From: Novipirellula galeiformis
GTDB lineage: Bacteria; Planctomycetota; Planctomycetia; Pirellulales; Pirellulaceae
Length of the DNA: 64,000 nt
Assembly: GCF_007860095.1 (NCBI RefSeq)
Contig: NZ_SJPT01000002.1
Span: 124,001 to 188,000 of the forward strand
Reading direction: 5' to 3'
A model generated the notes under the pieces. The model saw only the letters and a list, made by a program, of their open reading frames with translations, did not search any database and had not been told where the DNA came from. Below, in pieces: positions 44,099 to 53,375 of this stretch. Each line of letters opens with the position of its first letter. Position 1 is the first letter of the stretch. The position numbers and the translations under genes are program-made.

Positions 44099-44554
44099 TC
44101 ACTTTGTCGGCGGGCCCGCTTCGGTCAGCAAGCGGCCCGCTTCGTGTCGCATTTTTGTGACCAGCTCGTTGCGCGATGCACTCGGTGGCCCGAGCCGTTG
44201 TAGCAATCGCGCCGAGCGAAGCAAGCACTCCGCCGCGCGAGCTCGGTTGTCGAGATCGCTTGGACCTTGCTCCGAAGCGAGCGGGGTCTCCATCGCCGGG
44301 TCGAGCGAAGAACCGTCAAGAATGCTGCCGCGTGATTGGATCAACCCAAGCACATCATCGAGTAGCGGATCGGAGGAATTCACCCCGTCGGGGGCTCCGT
44401 CTAAGGCACGACGGATCTTGGTTTCGATCGAGTTGGCTTTCGTTTCCCCTTGCGTCGGAGGGGCATCACTCGGTGATTGGGCAATCGCAACCCCAAGCGT
44501 CACGACAAACAGCCCCGTGGCCAAAACAATCAGTCGCTTGGAAGGTTGAAACAT
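44099..44554 (-). CDS. Secreted hypothetical protein
   Basis: A 151-aa protein with a signal peptide (MFQPSKRLIVLATGLFVVTL, cleavage near GVAIAQ). The rest is a soluble, helical, charged domain: ANSIETKIRRALDGAPDGVN, and AECLLRSARLLQRLGPPSAS. No family is recognised. It is upstream of the cytochrome gene on the same strand with an 84-bp gap, so it may be co-transcribed and act in the periplasm with it. This is inferred from position only. Confidence 0.65.
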   Translation of the reverse strand: MFQPSKRLIVLATGLFVVTLGVAIAQSPSDAPPTQGETKANSIETKIRRALDGAPDGVNSSDPLLDDVLGLIQSRGSILDGSSLDPAMETPLASEQGPSDLDNRARAAECLLRSARLLQRLGPPSASRNELVTKMRHEAGRLLTEAGPPTK

Positions 44555-44665
44555 CAGTCGCTCTTGGGCTAAAGGGCAATCGGCAAAGTCAAGGAAAGTT
44601 CAGACGCGTGGGCACACGGTCGTTGGCTTTTGCTGAGTCGTTGATTGGCACACGCTCACGCATGC

Positions 44666-45403
44666 TTAGCGTGGCAACAATGCGGTGGCAACGAGGCAGT
44701 GGTCGCAGCCGGAATCCAGCAGTAGTTTAACGTCAACTGCGTCGCGAACTCCACCGCCCGAATAAAGTTTCATGTGGGGCACCCAATGGTGAATCCGTTG
44801 GCAAGTTGCGGCAATCGATGGGCCACGCGACGTTCCCACCGTTGCTGTGTCTAAGATGACCGATCGATCGATGCCGAGCCGATCGGCTTGCTCGAGCCAA
44901 TCTCGCTCCGAATTTTCTCCTCCCAGAAAAACCCCATCGTGGTAATCCATTCCAAGGACGGTTTGTGAGGCGGCAAATTGGCCATGAACTTGCCGCAACG
45001 AGCGGGTTCCCGCGGCGCATTCGGTCGGAAAAACGACGAACACGTTTTTGTGTTCGCGTGCATACGCCAAGAAGGATGTGGTCAAACTCGACTCGCTCCA
45101 TCCGATATCGACGATGACTTGATCCCAGCGAGGCTCGCTTGAAATCAACCTTCGTAGCAAATCGCTTTGGGGGACGCCCCCTTGGATCGAATCGAGGTCG
45201 GCGATGTAGAGTGCCCGCAGTCCTTGATTGGCGTAGTAGGAGACCAAGGCGAAGGGGTCGCCGCCTTTTTCGCCCGCCAGCGAGATCGGTTGATAAGCGT
45301 GGCGATGTCCGGCGACCGCGTGAACGGCGAATCCTGATTTTAGATCGACCACGGCAACAAGATGGGCGCACAGGGTCGGATCGGAAAGCGACGAAGTCGG
45401 CAT
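44666..45403 (-). CDS. HisA/HisF-related TIM-barrel protein
   Basis: A 245-aa protein. It opens like HisA (HLVAVVDLKSGFAVHAVAGH) and ends with the barrel phosphate-binding motif LYSGGGVRDAVDVKLLLDSG. The middle has VIVDIGWSESSLTTSFLAYA. Histidine biosynthesis genes are not adjacent and the sequence departs from true HisA, so it probably belongs to the HisA/HisF-like family known in archaea and in bacteria with tetrahydromethanopterin-linked C1 genes. An MtdB/MtdC-type gene is at 53.9 kb, and a PabA-like gene at 46.3 kb. A role in cofactor synthesis is therefore inferred. It follows the DUF2617 gene by 18 bp. Confidence 0.75.
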   Translation of the reverse strand: MPTSSLSDPTLCAHLVAVVDLKSGFAVHAVAGHRHAYQPISLAGEKGGDPFALVSYYANQGLRALYIADLDSIQGGVPQSDLLRRLISSEPRWDQVIVDIGWSESSLTTSFLAYAREHKNVFVVFPTECAAGTRSLRQVHGQFAASQTVLGMDYHDGVFLGGENSERDWLEQADRLGIDRSVILDTATVGTSRGPSIAATCQRIHHWVPHMKLYSGGGVRDAVDVKLLLDSGCDHCLVATALLPR

Positions 45404-45421
45404 CGGTTGATCACGGACTCG

Positions 45422-45970
45422 CTATTTTGCGTCGCCACCGAGCGAGAAGAGCGATTCCACTTTGACGATCGCGTAATCGTCTGGGAACGTATGGATGGCT
45501 TGAATCAAAACGCTTTGGCGTCGAGTTTCCACGTTGACGTAGCTGAGGGCGCCGAGTGCCATTCGGCCGCTGGCGTCAAAGCGATGCAACAGCCCCTCGG
45601 TTTGCCCGTTGCCTAGTTGTTGTTGCACCATCCAAAACATGTCCGGCGCAACCGGTTCCAATTGGAAGTGGGTTTTGTATTGCACCCCGCCACGGCACTC
45701 CGCTCGCTCGGTACGGCTTCCTTTGAGCGGACGCGACAACAAACAACGGCGTTTGGGCAAGGGTTGTTGAGCGCTAGTGGCGACTTCACAGATCGTCATT
45801 CCGCCGCCTCGCCAAGTGACGACATGCCCACAATTGGTAATGTCGACTTGAACATCGTAGAGCGTGCGTTCGATACGACGTCGTTGATGAAGCGCGTAAA
45901 GCTCGGGGTGAAGCGAACGGCTAAATACATGAAACGCCAATTCGGCGACTTTGGGGCGAACCGAAAGCAT
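45422..45970 (-). CDS. DUF2617-like protein
   Basis: A 182-aa soluble protein, ATG at 45970. Motifs SRSLHPELYALHQRRRIERT and FQLEPVAPDMFWMVQQQLGN resemble DUF2617, found in planctomycetes and actinobacteria; this is from memory and not certain. No catalytic motif is visible. It is 18 bp upstream of the HisA-like gene and is surely in the same transcript. The function is unknown. Confidence 0.6.
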   Translation of the reverse strand: MLSVRPKVAELAFHVFSRSLHPELYALHQRRRIERTLYDVQVDITNCGHVVTWRGGGMTICEVATSAQQPLPKRRCLLSRPLKGSRTERAECRGGVQYKTHFQLEPVAPDMFWMVQQQLGNGQTEGLLHRFDASGRMALGALSYVNVETRRQSVLIQAIHTFPDDYAIVKVESLFSLGGDAK

Positions 45971-46344
45971 GAGAATTTATCTATGAAGAAGAGCGCGAGT
46001 AAAAAATTTGGGTTGTCAAGACTGATTGCCAGAGGGGGTTGATACTCAAATGAAAGAATTTTCACTAAGATATCGCGAGTCCTTGGTCGCTCGGTCCCTT
46101 GCCACGAACGTCTGTCGATACGTGTGAATCGCGTTTCGCCGTATTTCCACTCGCCCAGCGTTTCCGTAACGAACTCATTATACGCTGGTGATCGTTTGGA
46201 GCCAAAGAGCGTTTACGTGGATGATGACAAAGAATATTCTTTTAGTTCGGGGCGTGGAATTCCCATTGACATTTTCGCGCCACTGAACGTTTACCGTCCT
46301 GGATTTTCGTCCCCGTCACTCTTGTTACTCGTGTAATTTTCTCC
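45971..46344. other. 374-bp AT-richer divergent intergenic region
   Basis: It separates the minus-strand DUF2617-HisA-like pair from the plus-strand amidotransferase gene and should hold both promoters. It is more AT-rich by eye than its surroundings. I cannot place boxes with confidence. Confidence 0.4.
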
Positions 46345-46923
46345 ATGGTTATCGTCGTCGACAATTACGATTCGTTTACTTACAACCTCGTCCAACGCTT
46401 GGGCGAGATCGACGCAAGTGTCGATGTGCGTGTCTTTCGCAATGACGAGTTATCGGTCGATGAGTTGCAAGCTTTGGCACCCCAACGCGTCTTGATTTCT
46501 CCAGGGCCGTGCACCCCCAACGAAGCGGGCGTGAGTGTACAGTGTGTGAAACAGTTTGCCGGTAAAGTGCCAGTGCTTGGAGTTTGTCTTGGCCATCAAT
46601 CGATCGGGCAAGCGTTCGGGGGCGAGATCGTACGTGCGCCCGAATTGATGCACGGCAAAACCGATACGATCCATCACGATAACGAAGGATTGTTCGCTGG
46701 ATTGGCAAACCCGTTTGTCGCGACACGCTATCACAGTTTAGTGATTGAGCCGAACAGTTTGCCGGATGAATTGACCGTCAGCGCATGGACCGACACAGGG
46801 GGCCAGCGTCAAATCATGGGGGTGCGTCACAAAAAGTACAAACTCGAAGGATGGCAGTTTCATCCTGAAAGTTTTTTGACCGAGCCCGGCATCGAACTCT
46901 TAACGCGATTCCTCGCCTGGTAA
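46345..46923 (+). CDS. Glutamine amidotransferase, PabA/TrpG type
   Basis: A 192-aa class I amidotransferase. Catalytic triad: Cys in VLGVCLGHQSIGQAFGG, His and Glu in WQFHPESFLT. N-terminus VIVVDNYDSFTYNLVQ and the oxyanion-region motif LISPGPCTPNEAG are typical. It supplies ammonia to anthranilate synthase or aminodeoxychorismate synthase; the two subunits are often the same gene. Neither trpE nor pabB is adjacent, so the pathway cannot be fixed. Because 4-aminobenzoate is a precursor of both folate and methanopterin, the presence of an MtdB/MtdC-type gene nearby is notable. Confidence 0.9.
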   Translation: MVIVVDNYDSFTYNLVQRLGEIDASVDVRVFRNDELSVDELQALAPQRVLISPGPCTPNEAGVSVQCVKQFAGKVPVLGVCLGHQSIGQAFGGEIVRAPELMHGKTDTIHHDNEGLFAGLANPFVATRYHSLVIEPNSLPDELTVSAWTDTGGQRQIMGVRHKKYKLEGWQFHPESFLTEPGIELLTRFLAW

Positions 46924-46945
46924 ACTCGTTGGTGTAACAAGTCCT

Positions 46946-47239
46946 GTGATCACGATCAAACAACACGACGATCGATGTACGATCGACGTGCATGTAACGC
47001 CGAAGGCAAAAAAGGCATCGATCGGAGGATGCCACGATGGTTCGCTACGCGTCTCGGTTACCGAACCCGCCGACAAAGGGAAAGCGAACAAGGCGGTCGA
47101 AAACGCTTTGGCGTCGCTCGTCGGCGTCGCCAAGTCCAAGGTCGAAGTGATTCGCGGATGCACCTCACGCCGCAAGACCGTGGCGATCTTGGGGGTCAGC
47201 GAATCGGCGGTGCGATCGATTCTCGAACCGTTGCTTTGA
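46946..47239 (+). CDS. DUF167 (YggU) family protein
   Basis: 97 aa, GTG start at 46946. IDVHVTPKAKKASIGG, then LRVSVTEPADKGKANKAVEN, VGVAKSKVEVIRGCTSRRKT. This matches the YggU/DUF167 fold, a small protein of unknown role often near yggT and yggS. It follows the amidotransferase gene by 22 bp and is probably co-transcribed. Confidence 0.88.
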   Translation: MITIKQHDDRCTIDVHVTPKAKKASIGGCHDGSLRVSVTEPADKGKANKAVENALASLVGVAKSKVEVIRGCTSRRKTVAILGVSESAVRSILEPLL

Positions 47240-47292
47240 ACTTGGTGACGATGAGCGTGGTGATGACGAGCGTGGTGCGTTGACCACCCCGG

Positions 47293-49464
47293 TTAGAACT
47301 TTCGGGTTACCGAGATGCGTTTTCTGGGCAAATCGATTTCCAGCACCTTGACCTTGGTCACATCGCCGACCGCGACGACCTCGTTTGGATCTTGGACAAA
47401 CGTGTTGGCGAGCTGGGAAATGTGGATCAACCCATCTTGATGAACGCCGATGTCGATAAAGGCGCCGAAGTGGGTCACGTTGGTGATCACGCCTTCGAGC
47501 ACCATCCCTGGCTTCAGGTCTTCCATGCAATTCACGCTGTCGTCGAACTTGACGGCTCGGAATTCGCTGCGGGGGTCGCGGCCTGGTTTCCCTAGCTCTG
47601 CAATGATATCCGCCACGGTGGGAAGTCCAAAGCGATCGTCGACGAACTCACTCGGTTGGAGCTTTTGGCTCAAACTCGCATTGCCGACCAAGGCGTGAGA
47701 GTCCGCGCCGAGCTTCTTTGCCATTCGGCTGACGACGGGATAGCTTTCGGGGTGCACCGCGGAGTTGTCCAATGGCTCGTCTCCGCCTCGAATTCGAAGA
47801 AAACCAGCCGCTTGCTCGAACGCTTTTTTGCCTAACTTAGGAACCTTGCCGAGCTCCTTGCGATTTTTAAATTGACCGTTTTGGTCTCGATATTCGACGA
47901 TATTCGCCGCCAATTTGGGGCCGATCCCCGCGACGTACGACAACAACGGAACGCTCGCCATGTTTAGATCGACGCCGACGTTGTTGACACACGATTCGAC
48001 GGTGCGGTCGAGACATTTGCGAAGTTGGGTTTGGTTTACGTCGTGTTGGTATTGGCCCACCCCGATTGACTTTGGATCGGATTTAACCAATTCAGCCAAC
48101 GGATCTTGCAAGCGGCGAGCAATACTAATCGCACCCCGCACGGTGATGTCCAAATCGGGGAACTCTTTGGACGCTAATTCGCTGGCGGAATAAATCGACG
48201 CCCCCGATTCGCTGACCATCACCTTGGTGACGGCGAGTTTGTGCTCGCGAATCAGATCGCCAACAAAACTGTCCGTTTCCCGCGACGCGGTCCCGTTTCC
48301 AATCGCAATCAGTTCGACGTCGTGCTTTTGGATCAGCGCCAACAACGCCTTGCCCGCCGCCGCAGTGTCGCTTTTGGGCGGTGTTGGGTAGATCGTTGTG
48401 TTGGTGAGAAACTTGCCGGTCCCATCGACCACCGCAACCTTGCACCCGGTGCGAAATCCAGGGTCGATCCCAATCGTCACGCGTGGTCCCGCCGGAGCCG
48501 ACATGAGCAGCTCTCGTAGGTTCTTTCCGAACACTGCGATCGCTTCCTCGTCCGCCTTTTCCTTTAACGCTTGCATGACGGTCGATTCGGTCGCCGGCAT
48601 CAATAGCCGCTGGTAACAATCTTCGACCGTCGCGAGTAACTCGTTGCGAAATTCAAAGTCGCGATTCGGCACGAGCTTGGGCTTCAACTCGGCGAGCACT
48701 TGAGAGTCCTCGAGTTGAATGCCAACCTTCAGGACCCCTTCGGACTCACCACGCATCATGGCCAATAAGCGGTGCCCCGGAATCCGGTTGGCCGATTCTT
48801 GATGGTCGACATACTGCTCGAACTTTTCCGCTTGATCCTTCTTGCCCCGTTTGATCGAGGAGGTGATTCGGCCTTGCGAAAAGGCGTGCTTTGACATCCA
48901 CGTTCGCGTCGGGGCGTCTTCGGACCATTGCTCGGCAACAATATCGAGCGCGCCTTGTAACGCGGCATCCGCATCGGGAACGTCTTTAGCTGCGTCGACA
49001 AACGCCTTGAGCACGTCGTCCTTTGATTTCCCGAGTTTGCTTTGACTTAACAACAGCTCAGCCAAAGGCGCCAAACCGCGTTCGCGTGCGATCGTTGCCC
49101 GAGTGCGACGCTTCGGTTTATACGGCAGATAGATCGCTTCGAGCGTGGCTAGGTCCGGGCACTGTTCGATCTGTTTGCGAAGCGCCGCGGTAAGCAGGCC
49201 TTGTTCGTCAATGGTTTTCAGCACGGTGGTTTTGCGTGCCGCGAGCGCCATCGCTTTTTCCAGGGCATCCTCGATCGCACGCAACGCTATTTCATCGAGT
49301 CCCCCAGTGGCCTCTTTGCGATAGCGAGCAATAAACGGAATTGTATTGCCAGCATCAAGGAGCTCGACCGCCGATTGCACCTGTTTCGGTGGCAGACCTA
49401 GTTCGCGGGCAATGGCTTGGGTGGCCGTTGCAATGTCAAACACGTTTTCCGTTTTCGTAGCCAT
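47293..49464 (-). CDS. tex: Tex-family RNA-binding protein
   Basis: A 723-aa protein, transcription accessory protein Tex/YhgF. N-terminal helical region (ARELGLPPKQVQSAVELLDA, then TIPFIARYRKEATGGLDE), RNase H-like YqgF domain (VTIGIDPGFRTGCKVAVVDG), helix-hairpin-helix part (VAGIGPKLAANIVEYRDQNG, then VPKLGKKAFEQAAGFLRIRG), and a C-terminal S1 domain (GVITNVTHFGAFIDIGVHQD, ending ISVTRKF). The S1 domain binds RNA; the protein is linked to transcription and toxin expression in other bacteria. It converges with DUF167 (53-bp gap). Length is normal. Confidence 0.95.
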   Translation of the reverse strand: MATKTENVFDIATATQAIARELGLPPKQVQSAVELLDAGNTIPFIARYRKEATGGLDEIALRAIEDALEKAMALAARKTTVLKTIDEQGLLTAALRKQIEQCPDLATLEAIYLPYKPKRRTRATIARERGLAPLAELLLSQSKLGKSKDDVLKAFVDAAKDVPDADAALQGALDIVAEQWSEDAPTRTWMSKHAFSQGRITSSIKRGKKDQAEKFEQYVDHQESANRIPGHRLLAMMRGESEGVLKVGIQLEDSQVLAELKPKLVPNRDFEFRNELLATVEDCYQRLLMPATESTVMQALKEKADEEAIAVFGKNLRELLMSAPAGPRVTIGIDPGFRTGCKVAVVDGTGKFLTNTTIYPTPPKSDTAAAGKALLALIQKHDVELIAIGNGTASRETDSFVGDLIREHKLAVTKVMVSESGASIYSASELASKEFPDLDITVRGAISIARRLQDPLAELVKSDPKSIGVGQYQHDVNQTQLRKCLDRTVESCVNNVGVDLNMASVPLLSYVAGIGPKLAANIVEYRDQNGQFKNRKELGKVPKLGKKAFEQAAGFLRIRGGDEPLDNSAVHPESYPVVSRMAKKLGADSHALVGNASLSQKLQPSEFVDDRFGLPTVADIIAELGKPGRDPRSEFRAVKFDDSVNCMEDLKPGMVLEGVITNVTHFGAFIDIGVHQDGLIHISQLANTFVQDPNEVVAVGDVTKVKVLEIDLPRKRISVTRKF

Positions 49465-49731
49465 CAGTTAACTCAGTGAAATGTTTTGTCGATGCTGTCA
49501 GCAAGGCGGCGGATTTTAGCTATCGCCGTCTTCAGTGTCATTAGCATCTTCAATGCAATCATTGCGATGGGGAATGACGTCAAAACGCTCAATTTAGAGT
49601 GTGGTGAGCCGATCCCCCCTCGAGGTTGCGCGGGGTTGAGCAAGTGAGTCGCAGGCGTGGTAGTGGTGCTTCGGTCGTCTGGTTGGGAAAACACCGGGGC
49701 AGCGCGACTGAGATGAGATGACGATGCGAGG

Positions 49732-50295
49732 CTAAGGTTTGACCGCCATGTTGAAAAAATGTCGCACCGCACGACCGCTGATGGTGGTCTTGAGGAGCAG
49801 TTCTTTGGCAATCAATTCGATCGCTTTGGCGTGCCCCTCGTCTCCCAATCGATACGCGGTCTTATCAATCAACCGGCGTTCAATCCGCTCCATTTGACGT
49901 GGCGTTGCAGGACGATTGTGCAATAGACGGCGGGCGGTCCGGAGGTCCTGGGCGGCGCCTTTTTCACAGTAGTGGCCCGTGATTGTCGCTTCGGCGACCA
50001 TCCCGGCAAAGAGGATCAGAACCTCATCCTCGAGCCAATCGCGACTCGATTTGGTCCGCCCCTTTTGGATTTTACAGGCCCCCAATCGCACACCCTCAAC
50101 TTGCAATCGACGCGGCGAGATGGTCACTTTGTCGATTGACCGACCAAGCGACAATGCCATCACCGCATGCCCCGCTTCGTGAAACGCTGTCGCGATCAAT
50201 TCGGGACTTGGCGCATCTGAGTTTGGCGAATCGGGAACTGGACTCGAAGTCGCTCGTGCTGGCGGTTTTTCGCTCGATTGCGGTGGTTGTTTCAT
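49732..50295 (-). CDS. Stand-alone M41 (FtsH peptidase-like) metallopeptidase
   Basis: 187 aa from the ATG at 50295 (a GTG at 50313 is in frame). A Pro/Ser-rich leader precedes the zinc motif HEAGH (39-43), followed by LFAGMVAEATITGHYCEKGA and Asp117 in AAQDLRTARRLL, matching the zinc site and helix of FtsH. The AAA+ ATPase and membrane helices of FtsH are missing, so it cannot unfold substrates by itself. It may work with an ATPase in trans or on unfolded proteins. It diverges from the choloylglycine-hydrolase-family gene. Confidence 0.82.
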   Translation of the reverse strand: MKQPPQSSEKPPARATSSPVPDSPNSDAPSPELIATAFHEAGHAVMALSLGRSIDKVTISPRRLQVEGVRLGACKIQKGRTKSSRDWLEDEVLILFAGMVAEATITGHYCEKGAAQDLRTARRLLHNRPATPRQMERIERRLIDKTAYRLGDEGHAKAIELIAKELLLKTTISGRAVRHFFNMAVKP

Positions 50296-50438
50296 TCCCC
50301 GAGTGTATCGCACATAATGAGGGAAACAAACGGCCGTTCGGATACATCGGATCCAAATATCCGCGACGTTGTGAAGACCGCGAAGACCGCGACGCGTCGA
50401 AACGGCAAACGGCGTCTAAAAAGTCACTGGAAGATCGT

Positions 50439-51539
50439 ATGAAATCACAACACCGCTCCGTCGCCAACATGCTGGTATGGGGTTTGATTGCGAATTTGCT
50501 GCTCGCCGGCTCGATCGGCCAAGCGTGCACGGTGATGCGATTCTCGTTTGAAGATCGAGTCATCGTTGCCCGCAATCATGATTGGTCCTTCGGCGAAGGG
50601 TTGTTGGTCGTGAATCGGCGTGGCATTCAAAAGCGGGCGATCTCGCCGAGCAATCCGGCCGAGTGGGTGTCAAAGCATGGCAGTGTGTCGTTTGTACAGT
50701 TCGGCTGTGAGATCCCCTTTGCGGGAATGAACGAAAAGGGATTAACGGTCGATTTGTTGCAGTTAAACCAAGCGGAGTTCCCTGCGTTTGACGCCAGCAA
50801 GTCATCGGTGAATGTCATCCAGTGGGTTCAGTACCAATTGGACACGGCGTCGAGCGTCTCGGAGGTCATCGCGAGTCTCGAGAGAGTCTATCCCACGCCC
50901 ATGATCGCTTCGTTAGAACGGGTTCACTACTTTGTCACCGATGCCAGCGGGGATGTCGCGACGATCGCATTTCTGGGCGGCAAAGCGACTGTCACGCGAG
51001 GCAACCAGCACTATCATTGCGCGCTGGCGAATTCGACGGTCAAAGATTCGCTCGCCGCCTATCGGGGCGGTCAAGCGCAAAGCAATAGTGAATTGCGTTA
51101 TTGCCAAGCGGTCGAGCAAATCGAATTGGCCAGCGGCGATGATGCTGTGGCGGATCCAATGGCTCACGCCCGAGCGTCGTTGGCGATGGTTGCTCAGCCC
51201 GGTTCGACTCAGTGGGGCATCGTCTACGAACCGAGCGAGCGAAAGCTTTCCTTCTCGACTCGCGTTGCTAATCGACTTCGCTGGATCGATCTGGATGACG
51301 TGGCCTTCGAAACGAATGCTCCGGCGTTGATCGTCGACGTCAATGCGGATCTCTCAGGCGACTTGGTTCCGCATCTTCGCGAATACACCCGGGGCGAAAA
51401 TGAGCGAATTGTTAATTTTGCGTTCGATCAAATGATGCCCGCGGGTTTTGTGCGAACGGCGATCAAGCAACTCGTGCTCACCTACCCCTCGACCCTCAAA
51501 CCGGTCACGGAGATGCCGGTGTCGGTGGAGTCGCGATAG
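50439..51539 (+). CDS. Exported choloylglycine-hydrolase-family (Ntn) amidase
   Basis: 366 aa from the ATG at 50439; the longer open frame from 49983 overlaps the M41 gene and was rejected. A signal peptide ends in SIGQA, and the next residue, Cys30, is the expected N-terminal nucleophile (CTVMRFSFEDRVIVARNHDW). The R-N-x-D-W pattern and FAGMNEKGLTVDLLQLNQAE match the linear-amide C-N hydrolase family, which includes bile-salt hydrolase and penicillin V acylase. Signal peptidase cleavage may thus activate the enzyme. The substrate is unknown; a cell-wall or signal amide is possible. A perfect 16-bp tandem duplication covers its stop codon. Confidence 0.88.
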   Translation: MKSQHRSVANMLVWGLIANLLLAGSIGQACTVMRFSFEDRVIVARNHDWSFGEGLLVVNRRGIQKRAISPSNPAEWVSKHGSVSFVQFGCEIPFAGMNEKGLTVDLLQLNQAEFPAFDASKSSVNVIQWVQYQLDTASSVSEVIASLERVYPTPMIASLERVHYFVTDASGDVATIAFLGGKATVTRGNQHYHCALANSTVKDSLAAYRGGQAQSNSELRYCQAVEQIELASGDDAVADPMAHARASLAMVAQPGSTQWGIVYEPSERKLSFSTRVANRLRWIDLDDVAFETNAPALIVDVNADLSGDLVPHLREYTRGENERIVNFAFDQMMPAGFVRTAIKQLVLTYPSTLKPVTEMPVSVESR

Positions 51540-51559
51540 GAAAGAGTCGCGATAGGAAA
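51528..51559. repeat. Perfect 16-bp tandem duplication across a stop codon
   Basis: GAGTCGCGATAGGAAA occurs at 51528-51543 and again at 51544-51559. The first copy contains the TAG stop of the amidase gene, so a duplicated stop lies out of frame downstream. Confidence 0.85.
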
Positions 51560-51699
51560 CGCGAAATCGTCGGGGCCGTCGAAGCACCGCCGCGACGTCC
51601 GCGAAGGTCCGCTCACGCGGCTTGCTCGGGAACATCATTTGCAGCATGGTTGTCACTGAAAGTGATGCGATTGCTACTCGTGCAATGGATGATCCGACC

Positions 51700-53139
51700 A
51701 TGAAGACATTACCAAAACCCGTCCTCGCATGGATCGTTGCGGCGACGTTCACGTTTGCTGTTTCCGGTGTTTGGGCACAGGACGCTCCCACCAGCCAAGA
51801 AACCGCCGCTGGTCAGCACGACGCGGCGGTGGAAGCCAACGCGGCATCCGAAACCTCGGAAGCGGCGCCCGCCAGCGAGGCTGATTTGGATGCACACGCC
51901 GACCACCATTCGCCGTCCCTTGGTGTCTTGGTGGGCTCATGTCCTGGACAGGGGGTGTGCGTTCACGACACAATTTGGGGAAGTCCCGCCGAGCGAGTGG
52001 GCATTCAAGCGGGCGACTATATTTTGGCCGTCAATGATCAACCCGTCTCCACCCCGCAAGAATTGAAGGAGCGAATCGACAGTCTTAAAGCGACCGATTC
52101 GGTCAAATTAAGCGTGTGGCGACGGGGGCAAAGGGTGACAAAAGAGGTTGCGTTGGCAAGCGAAGCTAAAGCATTGCTTGACAGCCGACGAGCATGGATG
52201 GGGGTGATGTTATCGGATCGGAAGGATGGCGAGTCGGGGGTGGTGATCTCGGACGTTTATCCCGACAGTCCCGCAGAGAGAGGCGGGCTGCATGCGGGCG
52301 ATATTGTCGTGAAGATGGGGGATACCGAAGTGACGTCGATCAATCAATTCGTCACTCTGGTGAAGGACGTTGAACCGGGGGCGAAGGTCGATCTGACTCT
52401 GCGGCGTGGCGATGACGAACAGCAGATTACCGTCGAGGTTGGGCAAGTCGACAACGCACCGCTGAGATGGTTTCGTCGTTCGTTGGGACCCTTCGGTCCC
52501 TTCAATCGTGGTTTCCAACGCGACCTGGCTCCCTTGCTTCCCATGGAGGAATCCGATGTCATGTTCGATGGGATCGACGACCTGCGTGCCCAGCTTCGCT
52601 CGCTGCGAGAGGAGGTGGATCAGCTGAAGCAGCAATTGTCGCCTTCAACCGATCATGAACCGCAGCAAAAGGAGGAGCAACCGGCCAACAAAAACCTTGA
52701 TGACGATTTGTCGAAAGGGGAGGCTCGCCAATCTGATTTCGTTCAGCTTGTCGTTCAACAAGATGGGCGATTCCCCAATCGAGGTCATCGCGAACGCGGC
52801 GATCGCGCTAATGGCGATTACGAGGACGGCGATCGCAGTTACCGAAACCGTGGTGACTATCAACGACCGTACAATCTTCCCCACCTCAGTAATGACTGGA
52901 CGCGTGAACGCTATCGCTACCAGAACGATCGGACCAATCGCTATCGCTACCCGATCGATCAACCTTATCCCTATCGCTCGCCGTATAGCCCGGTGTACCG
53001 ATATCCCTTCACCCCCTATCCCACGTACCCCTACGGGTACTATTTCCAAGGTGGCCGCCCCTACTACTACGGTTATGGCTATCCCTACGGTTATCGCGGC
53101 GGCATTCAAATCGGTCCCAACGCCGCCGTTCATTGGTAG
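51700..53139 (+). CDS. Secreted two-PDZ protein with Tyr/Pro-rich tail
   Basis: 479 aa from the ATG at 51700 (ATG at 51685 also in frame). Signal peptide MKTLPKPVLAWIVAATFTFA with cleavage near SGVWAQ, an Ala/Glu-rich linker, then PDZ1 (GVCVHDTIWGSPAERVGIQA, then DYILAVNDQPV) and PDZ2 (GVVISDVYPDSPAERGGLHA, then DIVVKMGDTEV). It has no protease domain, unlike DegP. A coiled-coil (RAQLRSLREEVDQLKQQL) follows, and the last 130 residues are Arg/Asp/Tyr-rich and then strongly Tyr/Pro/Gly-rich (YPTYPYGYYFQGGRPYYYGY). It may bind periplasmic or outer-membrane proteins by PDZ modules, with an adhesive or disordered tail. Confidence 0.83.
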   Translation: MKTLPKPVLAWIVAATFTFAVSGVWAQDAPTSQETAAGQHDAAVEANAASETSEAAPASEADLDAHADHHSPSLGVLVGSCPGQGVCVHDTIWGSPAERVGIQAGDYILAVNDQPVSTPQELKERIDSLKATDSVKLSVWRRGQRVTKEVALASEAKALLDSRRAWMGVMLSDRKDGESGVVISDVYPDSPAERGGLHAGDIVVKMGDTEVTSINQFVTLVKDVEPGAKVDLTLRRGDDEQQITVEVGQVDNAPLRWFRRSLGPFGPFNRGFQRDLAPLLPMEESDVMFDGIDDLRAQLRSLREEVDQLKQQLSPSTDHEPQQKEEQPANKNLDDDLSKGEARQSDFVQLVVQQDGRFPNRGHRERGDRANGDYEDGDRSYRNRGDYQRPYNLPHLSNDWTRERYRYQNDRTNRYRYPIDQPYPYRSPYSPVYRYPFTPYPTYPYGYYFQGGRPYYYGYGYPYGYRGGIQIGPNAAVHW

Positions 53140-53375
53140 TGCGAAAGCGGCCGAATACGGCTCGCTGACAATGCCGCTTGGTCTCGTTCCCTCAAGCATC
53201 AGTAAACGATTTCGCAGCGGCGAGGCAGCTCCTGCATCTCACTCGGGAGCATTCCCATTCTCCGTTCGCTGGGACGAACGACATTTTTTCCACGCCAACG
53301 GTGTTGGGGTTGTTTCCCAATCGACCTGGGTTCCGCTACAAAAGGGAGGACACCGACTCACCGAAGGGACCGAAC

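Noticed and set aside
49983-50438. Extended start for the amidase gene
   Set aside because: It overlaps the minus-strand M41 gene; the ATG at 50439 gives a signal peptide and an N-terminal Cys nucleophile.
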